Positions 1 to 8,421 of a stretch of DNA of 64,000 nt are shown here, one piece after another (positions within the stretch are counted from its first letter, which is position 1; every line of letters begins with the position of its first letter). Position numbers and translations under genes: made by a program. Below the pieces are notes generated by a model, which saw nothing but the letters and a program-made list of their open reading frames with translations, was not told the origin of the DNA and searched no databases. The stretch comes from Bacteroidales bacterium. Its GTDB lineage: Bacteria > Bacteroidota > Bacteroidia > Bacteroidales > UBA932. Location of the stretch: the NCBI GenBank assembly GCA_017398335.1, contig JAFQGK010000035.1, positions 26,693 to 90,692 on the forward strand. Reading direction: 5' to 3'.

Positions 1-300
1 GGTAGTAACTGCGGGATGCTGACCTGTCTGGATTGCGTACTGCTCGGCCGGCAGTCCGAATGCATCATATCCCATAGGGTGAAGGACGTTGAATCCGCAC
101 AATCTCTTGTAACGGCTGTATATGTCGCTGGCAATATATCCTAACGGATGACCAACATGAAGTCCGGCTCCTGATGGATATGGGAACATATCCAGCACAT
201 AATATTTTGGTTTTGACGCGTCAATCTCTGCCTTGAATGTCTGATTGGCAGCCCAATAGGCCTGCCACTTCTGTTCGATCTTTTTGAAATCGTATTCCAT
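1..300 (-). CDS. leuS: Leucyl-tRNA synthetase, N-terminal 100 residues (partial)
   Basis: This is the 5' end of a gene that runs off the left edge of the window. The 100 visible residues match class I leucyl-tRNA synthetases, which charge tRNA-Leu in the cytoplasm. The ATP-binding HIGH-type motif is seen as HVGH (residues 48-51) inside [13 protein letters not shown], followed by the family-typical [20 protein letters not shown] stretch. The ATG at 298-300 starts the conserved N-terminus. The gene lies 27 bases downstream of the M28/TonB fusion gene on the same strand and is probably co-transcribed with it. Identification is secure; the catalytic KMSKS part is outside the window. Confidence 0.97.
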   Translation of the reverse strand, partial: MEYDFKKIEQKWQAYWAANQTFKAEIDASKPKYYVLDMFPYPSGAGLHVGHPLGYIASDIYSRYKRLCGFNVLHPMGYDAFGLPAEQYAIQTGQHPAVTT

Positions 301-327
301 AAGTAAGTATATTATTTTATTCAGCTA

Positions 328-1707
328 TCAATATGAATGTTTCTTGAATCCGAAATTACCCTTGCCTTTCTTTGTCAGCCGGAATTCCACAGGTATGGTC
401 ATCGATGTACGGACCTTGACTCCGTTCACTCTGCCCGGTTTCCATTTAGGTGAGGCGCTGACGACCCTTACCGCCTCCTCATCAAGTTCCGGATCCACTC
501 CTCTTACGACCCTTACATCCGTAACTTTTCCATCCTTCCCTATTATGAAGTCGACCATCACCTTACCCTGTATACCGTTTCTGACTGCCGATTCCGGATA
601 CTTGAGATATTGATACACCCATTTCTCCAGGAACTGTGCAGGATCTGTACTGTTCAGGAATGCAGGTCGATAGTCACAGTCGTAATAAGAAACCACGTCG
701 TCGTATGACGGACCTCTTGAAGGCACCTTATCCGATCTGAAGGCCAGTTTTATATTAGTGTTCGCTACCGCCAGAGTGAAATTATAAAGATATTCCAGTT
801 CACGCTCCAAAGCATCATATTCAATTATAGATTCAGTATCCCTGTCTGTATTATGTTCAGGATACTTGCCCGTAGTGAACATCACTGAAGGTATTTCCTT
901 GGAGTAAAAAGCCCTATGGTCCGACGGATATGGCTCCGCCGCCGTAATCTGCGGCTGAACAGGCTGAAGTTCACCGGTAAGAGCGGTGATTATCGTGTTC
1001 ATATCCGCATTTGAAGATGTATATGCATAAAAACCGTTGCTGCCGGTGCCGAGCATATCAAGATTTATCATAGCATCTATGCTGTCCGCATCACCGAAGG
1101 AACGGTTCAGGAAATACCATGCGCCTGCATAGGTCTCGGCAGAAGCGCCGAATGCGACAAAAAGTACGGAACGTCTGAAAAGGATCGAGTTCGTCTGGAC
1201 CATTCTTGCAAGTTCAAGCATTGCAGCAAGTCCGGAAGCATTGCCGTTTGCGCCATAATAGACACGCTCCACCTTTCTTCCATCCACATTGACGGTAATT
1301 GTACCAAGATTGTCGAGTCTTGCTCCGACCACGATATACCTGTTGCGGAGTTCCTTGTCATATCCCTGTACAAATCCTACTACATTTCTGGATGTAAGGG
1401 TATCTCCCGCTTCTGTCTTGATTCCGAAGACATCTCCTTCTTCAGGAGATATGACATCCACTCCTGAATCCTTGAACGCCTGTCTGACATAATCTGCAGC
1501 GAGTTTCTCTCCTTCGGTTCCGGCCTTGCGCCCTTCAAGGTGAGATGCAGACAGAGAACGTATATGAGTCTTGAGCGCTCCTGTCGTTTCGCTGTCATAC
1601 AGATCATCATAAGAAATGTCATTCCTGAACTGGGCAGATAGCGGAACAGAAACAAACAATGTAATCAGCAATATATATATCTTGTTGATATTCAATTTCA
1701 TAATCAT
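328..1707 (-). CDS. Secreted M28 peptidase-like domain fused to TonB C-terminal domain; zinc site degenerate
   Basis: A 459-residue exported protein with a signal peptide (residues 3-25). Residues ~45-320 have the shape of an M28 aminopeptidase and residues ~365-442 form a TonB C-terminal domain (YPESAVRNGIQGKVMVDF). Compared with the family motifs, the first zinc ligand GAHxDxxG reads GARLDNLG (R130), the bridging aspartate in GAxDNASG is glycine (GANGNASG, G155), and the catalytic/metal Glu-Glu pair is Ser-Ala (residues 189-190). NLDM (D217) and SDH (H264) remain. Hydrolysis is therefore unlikely; a binding or scaffold role is my inference. There is no inner-membrane anchor or proline-rich stalk as in true TonB. 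The ATG overlaps the TGA of the SPOR gene upstream (ATGA), suggesting translational coupling. An alternative start is the Met at residue 3. Confidence 0.85.
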   Translation of the reverse strand: MIMKLNINKIYILLITLFVSVPLSAQFRNDISYDDLYDSETTGALKTHIRSLSASHLEGRKAGTEGEKLAADYVRQAFKDSGVDVISPEEGDVFGIKTEAGDTLTSRNVVGFVQGYDKELRNRYIVVGARLDNLGTITVNVDGRKVERVYYGANGNASGLAAMLELARMVQTNSILFRRSVLFVAFGASAETYAGAWYFLNRSFGDADSIDAMINLDMLGTGSNGFYAYTSSNADMNTIITALTGELQPVQPQITAAEPYPSDHRAFYSKEIPSVMFTTGKYPEHNTDRDTESIIEYDALERELEYLYNFTLAVANTNIKLAFRSDKVPSRGPSYDDVVSYYDCDYRPAFLNSTDPAQFLEKWVYQYLKYPESAVRNGIQGKVMVDFIIGKDGKVTDVRVVRGVDPELDEEAVRVVSASPKWKPGRVNGVKVRTSMTIPVEFRLTKKGKGNFGFKKHSY

Positions 1708-2204
1708 TCATTCACTAGAATCCACACATCAGAAGGGCAGAATTTTTCCTGACGCACCTTCTTCAACGACGAATATGCTGTGCCAAGATTGTCTGCCGGA
1801 GCCACTCCGACAGCGATCAGACCGTTACGGAAAGTGATCAAGGCAGGAGAGTACCCCTTTATGGAAGCAGTATTCATAAGAGCTTCAGCATTCGAGCGGG
1901 AACGGAAGGATCCGACAATAATATAATATTTCGATTCCAGTTTCATTTCAAGAAGTCCACCCAGGGAAGACGGTTTACGCTTACTTACAGTATCCATGAC
2001 TGCAAGAGAATCGACCATCTTCTGATGCTCCATCCTTATCGAGTCCTCACGGGCCTGACGGGCAGCCTCCTCCGCACGCATTATCGCGACTCTCTTGTTC
2101 TCGATATCTTCGCTGGTCGGCCTACCTGCAAGCTTACGGAAGAAATCGCATCCTGTAACAACAGTCAGCGTAACCATAAGCATAAATATTATTGACTTTC
2201 TCAT
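1704..2204 (-). CDS. SPOR-domain lipoprotein
   Basis: A 166-residue lipoprotein: signal sequence with lipobox TVVTGC (Cys19), a charged Glu/Arg/Ala-rich helix likely to form a coiled coil (about residues 30-65), and a C-terminal SPOR domain (about 90-166; YYIIVGSFRSRSNAEALM). SPOR domains bind peptidoglycan strands stripped of stem peptides, typically at division sites, so a periplasmic cell-wall role is likely. I chose the Met at 2204 because the signal peptide begins there; an upstream in-frame ATG at 2222 adds six residues (MRCCIV) and is less plausible. It heads the minus-strand operon with the M28/TonB fusion (4-base overlap) and leuS, and has a good promoter at 2230-2261. Confidence 0.85.
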   Translation of the reverse strand: MRKSIIFMLMVTLTVVTGCDFFRKLAGRPTSEDIENKRVAIMRAEEAARQAREDSIRMEHQKMVDSLAVMDTVSKRKPSSLGGLLEMKLESKYYIIVGSFRSRSNAEALMNTASIKGYSPALITFRNGLIAVGVAPADNLGTAYSSLKKVRQEKFCPSDVWILVNE

Positions 2205-2229
2205 AACTATACAACATCGCACATTAGCG

Positions 2230-2261
2230 CAAATTTAAATAAATATATGGTCTTTGACAAA
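2230..2261 (-). promoter_or_regulatory. Bacteroidetes-type promoter for the SPOR/M28/leuS operon
   Basis: On the minus strand the -7 box TAAATTTG (2230-2237) fits TAnnTTTG, and TTTG (2258-2261) lies 20 bases upstream, the spacing of the primary-sigma consensus in Bacteroidetes. The gene starts 25 bases downstream. Confidence 0.7.
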
Positions 2262-2271
2262 ATAAAAGTGA

Positions 2272-2279
2272 TATATTTG
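2272..2279 (+). promoter_or_regulatory. -7 box of a divergent promoter for the CapA-like gene
   Basis: TATATTTG fits TAnnTTTG and lies 17 bases before the ATG at 2297. A TTTG at 2253-2256 is only 15 bases upstream, so the -33 element is imperfect. It is back-to-back with the promoter at 2230-2261. Confidence 0.5.
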
Positions 2280-2296
2280 CATCAGTCAATAACCAT

Positions 2297-3478
2297 ATGG
2301 ATTTGTTTGGAAACAGGCCTCATATCATAGTTGTGTTTTTCAGGATAGCCTCGGCAATCCTGATTTTCCATGGATTCACATTATCCGGCCAGCAGTTGAG
2401 AGTGCCACATGATATGAATCCTGCAGAAATGGAGATACGGCCCTTGTTCAGGCAAGATACTGTCACTATCCGTTTTTTCGGCGACATCATGATGCATTCG
2501 ATGCAGATTCAGAAGGCTCTGCAAAGTGACGGTACATATGATTTCAGCACATACTTCGCTCATATGTCCGAATACCTCGATGACTCCGACCTGAATGTAG
2601 GAAACATGGAATTCACACTTGGAGGAGAACCTTATTCGGGATATCCGGTATTCTCCGCCCCAGACAGTTTTGCAGACTATCTTGCAGAGTGCGGATTCGG
2701 TCTTTTCCTCTGTGCAAACAATCATATATTGGACAAGGGGAAGGCCGGACTGAGAAGAACATTGAGTAAATATCACGATCTGGCATCAGATTACGGCATC
2801 CGTTTTACCGGAGCCGCCACAGATGAAGAAGAGATGCGGAGAAACACACCGCTGATCATCAATCTCAAGGGGATAAAGGTGGCCTTCATAAATGCGACAT
2901 ACGGCACTAATTCACCACGCGGTGACGGATGGCCGAAGACTAATATCTTGAGTGACAAGGCAGCGCTTGCATCAGCCTTTGAGCAGGCAGGAAGAAGAGC
3001 TGACATCTGCATTGCACTTGTCCACTGGGGCGAGGAATATGTCCTCAAACACAACAGAAAGCAGGAGGAGAATGCCGAATGGCTTGCAGGACAAGGTGCA
3101 GACGTTATCATAGGGTCACATCCCCACGTCGTCCAGGACACGGACATCATAAATATAGAAGGCAGAAAAGTACCAGTGGCATATTCATTGGGAAACATAG
3201 TTTCCAATATGAGCGCAAAAAACACGCAGGCCGGACTGATGGCCACCATCAGGCTGATACGGCATTTTAACGGAGACGTAGAAATCTCCTCTCCGGAATA
3301 TAGATTCACATGGTGCTCAAGACCTGGAGGTTACGGCAATTCATATTACGTCCTTCCGGTCAGTGCCTTCTCTGACAGAAAGGAAGAATGGAAAGGGAAA
3401 TGGGAACATGACAAGATGACGTCCACCATTGAAAGAGTATGCAGAGAAACCGGAATAACTGAAAACAATAATAACTGA
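2297..3478 (+). CDS. CapA/PgsA-type metallophosphoesterase-fold protein
   Basis: A 393-residue protein of the CapA (PGA_cap) family, named after the poly-gamma-glutamate capsule protein of Bacillus and built on a calcineurin-like phosphoesterase fold. Visible motifs are GDIMMH (62-67), GNME (102-105), NNH (141-143), HWGEEY (243-248) and GSHPH (273-277), which correspond to the family's metal-site positions. A hydrophobic N-terminus (about residues 9-30) suggests export. In Bacteroidales such genes are usually stand-alone; no other capsule genes are nearby, so a capsule role is not supported here. The stop codon shares one base with the phoH start (TGATG), so the two are probably translated together. 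Confidence 0.85.
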   Translation: MDLFGNRPHIIVVFFRIASAILIFHGFTLSGQQLRVPHDMNPAEMEIRPLFRQDTVTIRFFGDIMMHSMQIQKALQSDGTYDFSTYFAHMSEYLDDSDLNVGNMEFTLGGEPYSGYPVFSAPDSFADYLAECGFGLFLCANNHILDKGKAGLRRTLSKYHDLASDYGIRFTGAATDEEEMRRNTPLIINLKGIKVAFINATYGTNSPRGDGWPKTNILSDKAALASAFEQAGRRADICIALVHWGEEYVLKHNRKQEENAEWLAGQGADVIIGSHPHVVQDTDIINIEGRKVPVAYSLGNIVSNMSAKNTQAGLMATIRLIRHFNGDVEISSPEYRFTWCSRPGGYGNSYYVLPVSAFSDRKEEWKGKWEHDKMTSTIERVCRETGITENNNN

Positions 3479-4425
3479 TGAAGAATACAATACATCTTGA
3501 AGCCATAGATCCTATCGAGATCTACGGTGCAGCTAACAGAAACCTCGAGGCGCTATGCAGCTACTATCCTGACCTGAAGGTAGTTGCAAGAGGGAATGAT
3601 ATCATTCTTGACGGAAGCGAGGGAGACATCACCGATTTCACAGCAAAACTGCATATGCTGATCCAGCGCAGACAGCACAAGATGAATCTTACTCCATATG
3701 ATGTCGAGGACATATTCGACAGAGAATCCTCACCGGACAGATTCAGGCTCAGCGGCGACTCCATAATCGTTCACGGCAACGACGGCAAGCCTATAAAGGC
3801 AAGGAACAGGACTCAGGAAGAAATGGTGAAATCATATTTCGAGAATGACCTCATATTCGCTGTCGGACCTGCCGGAACCGGAAAGACATATATCGCCATC
3901 GCATTGGCTGTCAGAGCCCTGAAGAACAGAGAGATCAAAAGGATAGTTCTGACCCGTCCGGCAGTTGAAGCTGGAGAAAGGCTCGGATTCCTTCCTGGAG
4001 ACCTGAAAGACAAGCTTGATCCGTATCTGCAGCCCCTTTACGACGCTCTCGGCGATATGATTCCGGCGAAGAGACTTCAGGATTTCATGGCTGAAGGCAC
4101 CATTCAGATCGCTCCTCTCGCCTATATGCGAGGACGCACACTGGACAGAGCATGCGTAATTCTTGACGAGGCCCAGAACACCAATCTGGGACAGTTGAAA
4201 ATGTTCCTTACCCGAATGGGATGCGACGCAAAATTCATTGTAACGGGAGACGCAAGCCAGATAGACCTTCCGAACAAGAAGGATTCCGGACTACTCAAAG
4301 GCATAGAACTGACGAAAGGAATCAAGGGTATCAAGACCATCATCTTCAAGAACGAAGACATCGTCAGACACCCTCTTGTAACTAAAATCGTCAAGGCATT
4401 TGAAAAAGGGGAAGCTGCTGATTAG
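3478..4425 (+). CDS. PhoH-family ATPase
   Basis: A 315-residue cytoplasmic P-loop ATPase of the PhoH/PhoL type. Walker A is GPAGTGKT (130-137) and Walker B is VILDEAQ with D230/E231. The N-terminal ~100 residues form the small domain found in this family. PhoH proteins are linked to RNA metabolism and stress in various bacteria, but the exact substrate is not settled. The gene overlaps the CapA-like gene by one base. Its TAG stop (4423-4425) lies in the loop of the terminator hairpin at 4404-4442. Length and motifs are normal. Confidence 0.93.
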   Translation: MKNTIHLEAIDPIEIYGAANRNLEALCSYYPDLKVVARGNDIILDGSEGDITDFTAKLHMLIQRRQHKMNLTPYDVEDIFDRESSPDRFRLSGDSIIVHGNDGKPIKARNRTQEEMVKSYFENDLIFAVGPAGTGKTYIAIALAVRALKNREIKRIVLTRPAVEAGERLGFLPGDLKDKLDPYLQPLYDALGDMIPAKRLQDFMAEGTIQIAPLAYMRGRTLDRACVILDEAQNTNLGQLKMFLTRMGCDAKFIVTGDASQIDLPNKKDSGLLKGIELTKGIKGIKTIIFKNEDIVRHPLVTKIVKAFEKGEAAD

Positions 4426-4442
4426 GCAACTTCCCCCTTTTC
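4404..4442. terminator. Bidirectional intrinsic terminator between phoH and the TPR gene
   Basis: The arms AAAAGGGGAAG (4404-4414) and CTTCCCCCTTTT (4430-4441) form an 11-bp stem with one bulged C. An A-run on the left and a T-run on the right let it serve the two convergent genes. The phoH stop codon lies inside the loop. Confidence 0.75.
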
Positions 4443-4459
4443 TTATGATTCAGGATCAA

Positions 4460-5782
4460 TTATTTGATCACACCTGTCTTTACAATTTCGTTGTACTTGT
4501 TGTAACCTGCCTCGTAATCAGCTCCCTTTGTGCTGAAACGATAGTAGATATTCTTGAGGTACTCGGCGATATTAACCCTGATGCTGTCGTCCTTTGAGAT
4601 AGCGAATGCCTTCTCAAATGGCTCAAGTGCGTTAAGGAGGGCCTTCTCGAACTCTTCTACGAGTGCCTCATACTTCGCATTGTCAAGCTCGGCAGCCGCC
4701 TTGTCCTGGATCTCGATAGCCTGGTTGTAATAAAGGATACCTGCTCCAATGAATCCATACTCGTACTCAGGATTGATTTCCGCACACTTGTAATAAGCCT
4801 CCACAGCCTTATCCTTCTGACCAAGTTCGTTATAGATATTACCCTCAACATAATAGAGTGACGCATTGTCCGGCTCATTCTTCTTAGCCTCTGCGATGAG
4901 TTCGAAAAGTCTGTCAGGGCTCTGCTTGCTCTCAAGGTAATAATTGATGAGACCGATAAGGATGCTCTGGCTCTGTGGGAACTTAGTGAAGCCAAGCTCA
5001 AGAACCTCTCTTGCCTTATCCTTTCTGTCTGTATTGTTGTAAATGTCAGAGAGCTTCGCAAACACCTCACCACCCTCATAATAATAATTGATGTCAAGAC
5101 ACTTGTTGAAGAACTCTTCTGCTCTTGGATAATCCTTTACCATCCAAGCTGTAAAGCCGGCATTGTAAAGAGCAACTGTATCAACCTTATTGAGTGGCTG
5201 AGCAGCTGAAACTTCCGCAGCCTTGCCGAAAAGCTTGCTTGCAGCAGCATAATCCTCAAACATATAGCAGTTCATACCATCATCAAGGTAGTTCTGAGTG
5301 AGGAGGTTGAGACCATTTGTGATATCCTTCACCTTTGACTTCTTTACATCTACTTCATAAGCCTTCTTATATGCGTCGAATGCCTTGTCAAGTGCATCAG
5401 CATATACCGGCTTGGTAACTCTGATCAGGACGAGCTGACCATTCTGATTGAAATAAAGTTCCTTTTCTGCATAAACCTCCTTCACTACTGGATCACCGGC
5501 AAGAACCACATTCTCCGACGAGACTGGCTTATCGTTGCCCATTACAAGCTGAAGTTCCTGCTTTGAAGCTCCAAGCCATGCTGAACCCTTTGGAGCATTG
5601 TATGCATCCATATAGGCTGTTGCAAGTTTCAACCAAGTAGCGACCTTAGTGGCTTTCTTTGCATCCTTAGATGCTGCCTCTGCCGCATCAACTGCTTTTT
5701 TTGCTGCTTCAGGAGCCTTAACCTGAGCATCTGCGAGCTGTACTGAGAGAAGTACTGTCAACGCCAATAAAATTCTTTTCAT
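4460..5782 (-). CDS. Exported tetratricopeptide-repeat protein
   Basis: A 440-residue protein with a clear signal peptide (MKRILLALTVLLSVQLADAQ) and at least four to five TPR units in the middle and C-terminal half, for example around DTVALYNAGFTAWMVKDYPR and ASLYYVEGNIYNELGQKDKA. TPR arrays mediate protein-protein contacts; here in the periplasm or at the outer membrane. The N-terminal part is Ala/Lys-rich and helical. It starts 19 bases after gyrA and is probably its operon partner. No enzymatic motif is seen, and the binding partner is unknown. Confidence 0.85.
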   Translation of the reverse strand: MKRILLALTVLLSVQLADAQVKAPEAAKKAVDAAEAASKDAKKATKVATWLKLATAYMDAYNAPKGSAWLGASKQELQLVMGNDKPVSSENVVLAGDPVVKEVYAEKELYFNQNGQLVLIRVTKPVYADALDKAFDAYKKAYEVDVKKSKVKDITNGLNLLTQNYLDDGMNCYMFEDYAAASKLFGKAAEVSAAQPLNKVDTVALYNAGFTAWMVKDYPRAEEFFNKCLDINYYYEGGEVFAKLSDIYNNTDRKDKAREVLELGFTKFPQSQSILIGLINYYLESKQSPDRLFELIAEAKKNEPDNASLYYVEGNIYNELGQKDKAVEAYYKCAEINPEYEYGFIGAGILYYNQAIEIQDKAAAELDNAKYEALVEEFEKALLNALEPFEKAFAISKDDSIRVNIAEYLKNIYYRFSTKGADYEAGYNKYNEIVKTGVIK

Positions 5783-5801
5783 AATCTGGTTATTAAAATG
5801 A

Positions 5802-8333
5802 TTAATTTACATTGTTATCTTCCTGAATATCGGTTGTCTGTTCCTGAACAGGCTGTTCCGCAGTCTCTTCCTCGCTTCTGTTCACAGCAGATACCGCTGC
5901 TATCGAATCTCCATCCTTGATATTGATAAGTCTGACTCCCTGAGTCGCTCTACCGGCTATTCTGATGTCTGAAACAGCCATTCTGATGGTAAGACCTGAC
6001 TTGTTGATTATCATAAGGTCATTCTCATCCGTAACATTCTTCATTGCCACGAGAGAACCTGTCTTATCAGTAATGTTCAAAGTCTTTACACCTTTACCTC
6101 CACGATTTGTCTTGCGGTACTCTTCGAAATCCGTACGTTTACCGTAGCCGTGTTCACTGACTACGAGAATACTATGGGCAGCAGCATCTTCTGCAGTAGG
6201 ATCATATGTGATCATTCCTACGACTTCATCATCTTCTGCAATATTTATACCACGTACGCCGGAAGCAGTTCTTCCAAGTGCTCTCGCATCACTTTCATCG
6301 AAGCGGCAGCACCTTCCGTTACGTCCTGCAAGAAGAATCTCGCTATGTCCGTTTGTAAGCACTGCATCAAGAAGTTCGTCACCATCACGGACAGTAATGG
6401 CAATCACGCCATTAGTCCTTGGTCTGGAATAAGCCTCAAGCGAAGTCTTCTTGATGATTCCCCTCTTGGTACCCAGAACGATATAATTATTATTGATATA
6501 ATCCTCGTCCTTGAGGTTCTTCACATTGAGATACGTCTTGATCTTGTCATCAGGCTCGATGTTGATCACATTCTGTATCGCACGTCCCTTTGATGCACGC
6601 GATCCTTCCGGAATCTCATATACCTTGATCCAATAGCAACGTCCGTTCTGAGTGAAGAGGAGCATTGTACTGTGCATGTTGGCAACGTATATATGCTCGA
6701 TGAAATCTTCATCACGGGTAGCACTTCCCTTCATTCCGACGCCTCCCCTGTTCTGGGTCTTGTATTCGGTAAGAGAAGTCCTCTTGATATATCCGAGGTG
6801 GGATATGGTAATGACCACATCTTCATCGGCATAGAAGTCTTCCGGATTGAATTCCTCTGCCGAAAGAGCTATTTCCGTCCTGCGCTCATCACCGTATTTC
6901 TCCTTCATTTCCATGGTCTCATCCTTGATGATACCCATCTGAAGATCAACATTTGCAAGTACATCCTCGCAATATCTGATGAACTTCATAAGTTCGTCAT
7001 ACTCGCTCTGGAGCTTTTCTCTTTCGAGTCCGGTAAGCTGGCGGAGCCTCATCTCTACGATAGCCGTAGCCTGAGCTTCAGAAAATGCAAAGGTATTCAT
7101 CAGTTCGGCTTTCGCATCATCCACTGACTTAGATGCACGGATGATCCTGATGATTTCATCAATCACATCAAGAGCCTTAAGAAGTCCTTCGAGTATATGA
7201 GCCCTCTTCTGAGCCTTGTCGAGGTCGAATTTTGTCCTTCTGACAACAACCTCATGGCGATGCTTCACGAAATATTTGATAAGGTCCTTGAGATTCAGAG
7301 TACGCGGACGTCCATTCACAAGGGCAACATTATTTACCGAGAAGCTAGACTGAAGCGGAGTATACTTGAAGAGAGTATTGAGAACCACATTGGAGTTCGC
7401 ATCCTTCTTAAGCCTGATGATGATGCGCACACCCTTCATCGTGGTCTCGTCATTGATATAGGCAATGCCTTCTATCTTCTTGCTCTCTACCATCTCGGCG
7501 ATCTTCTCGATCATTTCGCGCTTGTTAACCATATAAGGTATTTCAGTGACAACGATAGTCTCGCGGCCCGAATCGCTCACCTCTATTTCGGTCTTCGAAC
7601 GTATCACGATCCTGCCCCTACCTGTCTCGAAAGCATCCTTGATACCCTGACGGCCCTGTATGATACCTCCTGTCGGGAAGTCTGGTCCCTTGACATAGTG
7701 CATGAGTTCCTCGACAGTGATCTCCGGATTATCGATATATGCGCAAATAGCGTCACAGCACTCCGTCAGGTTGTGAGGAGCCATGTTTGTCGCCATTCCG
7801 ACAGCAATACCGGAAGAACCGTTCAGGAGAAGAAGCGGCACCTTTGTCGGGAGAACCGTCGGCTCCTGAAGAGAGTCGTCGAAGTTATTCTGAAAATCTA
7901 CTGTATCCTTGTCAAGATCGGCAAGGACTTCATCAGAAAGTTTGGAAAGTTTTGCCTCTGTATATCGCATTGCAGCAACCGGGTCACCGTCCATAGAACC
8001 GAAGTTACCCTGACCGAAGACCAAAGGATATCTGAGACTCCAGTCCTGAGCCATTCTCGCCATCGCATCATAAACACTTGAATCACCATGCGGATGGTAC
8101 TTTCCGAGCACCTCACCGACGATTCTGGCAGACTTTTTGGTCTGGCTGGTATGTCTTAATCCAAGACCATCCATACCGAAAAGCACCCTTCTATGAACCG
8201 GCTTGAAACCATCACGTACATCAGGAAGAGCTCTGGACACAATAACAGACATGGAGTAGTCAATGTATGCACTCCTCATCTGCTGATCGATGTTCACCTG
8301 CTCGATCCTTCCCGTCTTTACCTCATTTTCCAT
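5802..8333 (-). CDS. gyrA: DNA gyrase subunit A
   Basis: An 843-residue type IIA topoisomerase subunit that cuts and rejoins DNA during negative supercoiling. The catalytic tyrosine is Y124 ([10 protein letters not shown]). The quinolone-determining region reads [10 protein letters not shown] with Ser85 and Asp89, corresponding to wild-type E. coli S83 and D87, so no classical quinolone-resistance change is present. The C-terminal beta-pinwheel carries a GyrA-box-like TNRGGKG, supporting GyrA over ParC. I chose the ATG at 8333; an upstream Met at 8342 adds only three residues. The C-terminal tail is acidic and Gln/Glu-rich. The gene is divergent from the ClpA-like gene, with which it shares a compact promoter region. 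Confidence 0.97.
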   Translation of the reverse strand: MENEVKTGRIEQVNIDQQMRSAYIDYSMSVIVSRALPDVRDGFKPVHRRVLFGMDGLGLRHTSQTKKSARIVGEVLGKYHPHGDSSVYDAMARMAQDWSLRYPLVFGQGNFGSMDGDPVAAMRYTEAKLSKLSDEVLADLDKDTVDFQNNFDDSLQEPTVLPTKVPLLLLNGSSGIAVGMATNMAPHNLTECCDAICAYIDNPEITVEELMHYVKGPDFPTGGIIQGRQGIKDAFETGRGRIVIRSKTEIEVSDSGRETIVVTEIPYMVNKREMIEKIAEMVESKKIEGIAYINDETTMKGVRIIIRLKKDANSNVVLNTLFKYTPLQSSFSVNNVALVNGRPRTLNLKDLIKYFVKHRHEVVVRRTKFDLDKAQKRAHILEGLLKALDVIDEIIRIIRASKSVDDAKAELMNTFAFSEAQATAIVEMRLRQLTGLEREKLQSEYDELMKFIRYCEDVLANVDLQMGIIKDETMEMKEKYGDERRTEIALSAEEFNPEDFYADEDVVITISHLGYIKRTSLTEYKTQNRGGVGMKGSATRDEDFIEHIYVANMHSTMLLFTQNGRCYWIKVYEIPEGSRASKGRAIQNVINIEPDDKIKTYLNVKNLKDEDYINNNYIVLGTKRGIIKKTSLEAYSRPRTNGVIAITVRDGDELLDAVLTNGHSEILLAGRNGRCCRFDESDARALGRTASGVRGINIAEDDEVVGMITYDPTAEDAAAHSILVVSEHGYGKRTDFEEYRKTNRGGKGVKTLNITDKTGSLVAMKNVTDENDLMIINKSGLTIRMAVSDIRIAGRATQGVRLINIKDGDSIAAVSAVNRSEEETAEQPVQEQTTDIQEDNNVN

Positions 8334-8353
8334 ATATATCAAATACTTTTACG

Positions 8354-8383
8354 CAAAATTATACATCTTGGCAAAGTTACAAA
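8354..8383 (-). promoter_or_regulatory. gyrA promoter
   Basis: On the minus strand the -7 box TAATTTTG (8354-8361) fits TAnnTTTG, with TTTG (8380-8383) 18 bases upstream. It overlaps the divergent promoter at 8368-8399. Confidence 0.6.
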
Positions 8384-8399
8384 AAAATTAGTAAATTTG
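8368..8399 (+). promoter_or_regulatory. Promoter of the ClpA/ClpC-like gene
   Basis: TTG (8368-8370), 21 bases, then TAAATTTG (8392-8399) matches the Bacteroidetes primary-sigma consensus. The ATG is 22 bases downstream. It overlaps the gyrA promoter on the other strand. Confidence 0.7.
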
Positions 8400-8421
8400 T
8401 GCAATCAATAGTGAAAACATT

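Noticed and set aside
2297-3478. Capsule biosynthesis locus based on the CapA-like gene
   Set aside because: No polyglutamate synthetase or glycosyltransferase genes are adjacent; the family is often found outside capsule loci.
7197-8081. 294-codon open frame on the plus strand opposite gyrA
   Set aside because: It is antisense to conserved GyrA catalytic sequence, has no recognisable domain or signal and no promoter; a codon-bias shadow.
8050-8110. Quinolone-resistance substitution in gyrA
   Set aside because: The key positions are Ser85 and Asp89, equal to wild-type E. coli S83/D87.
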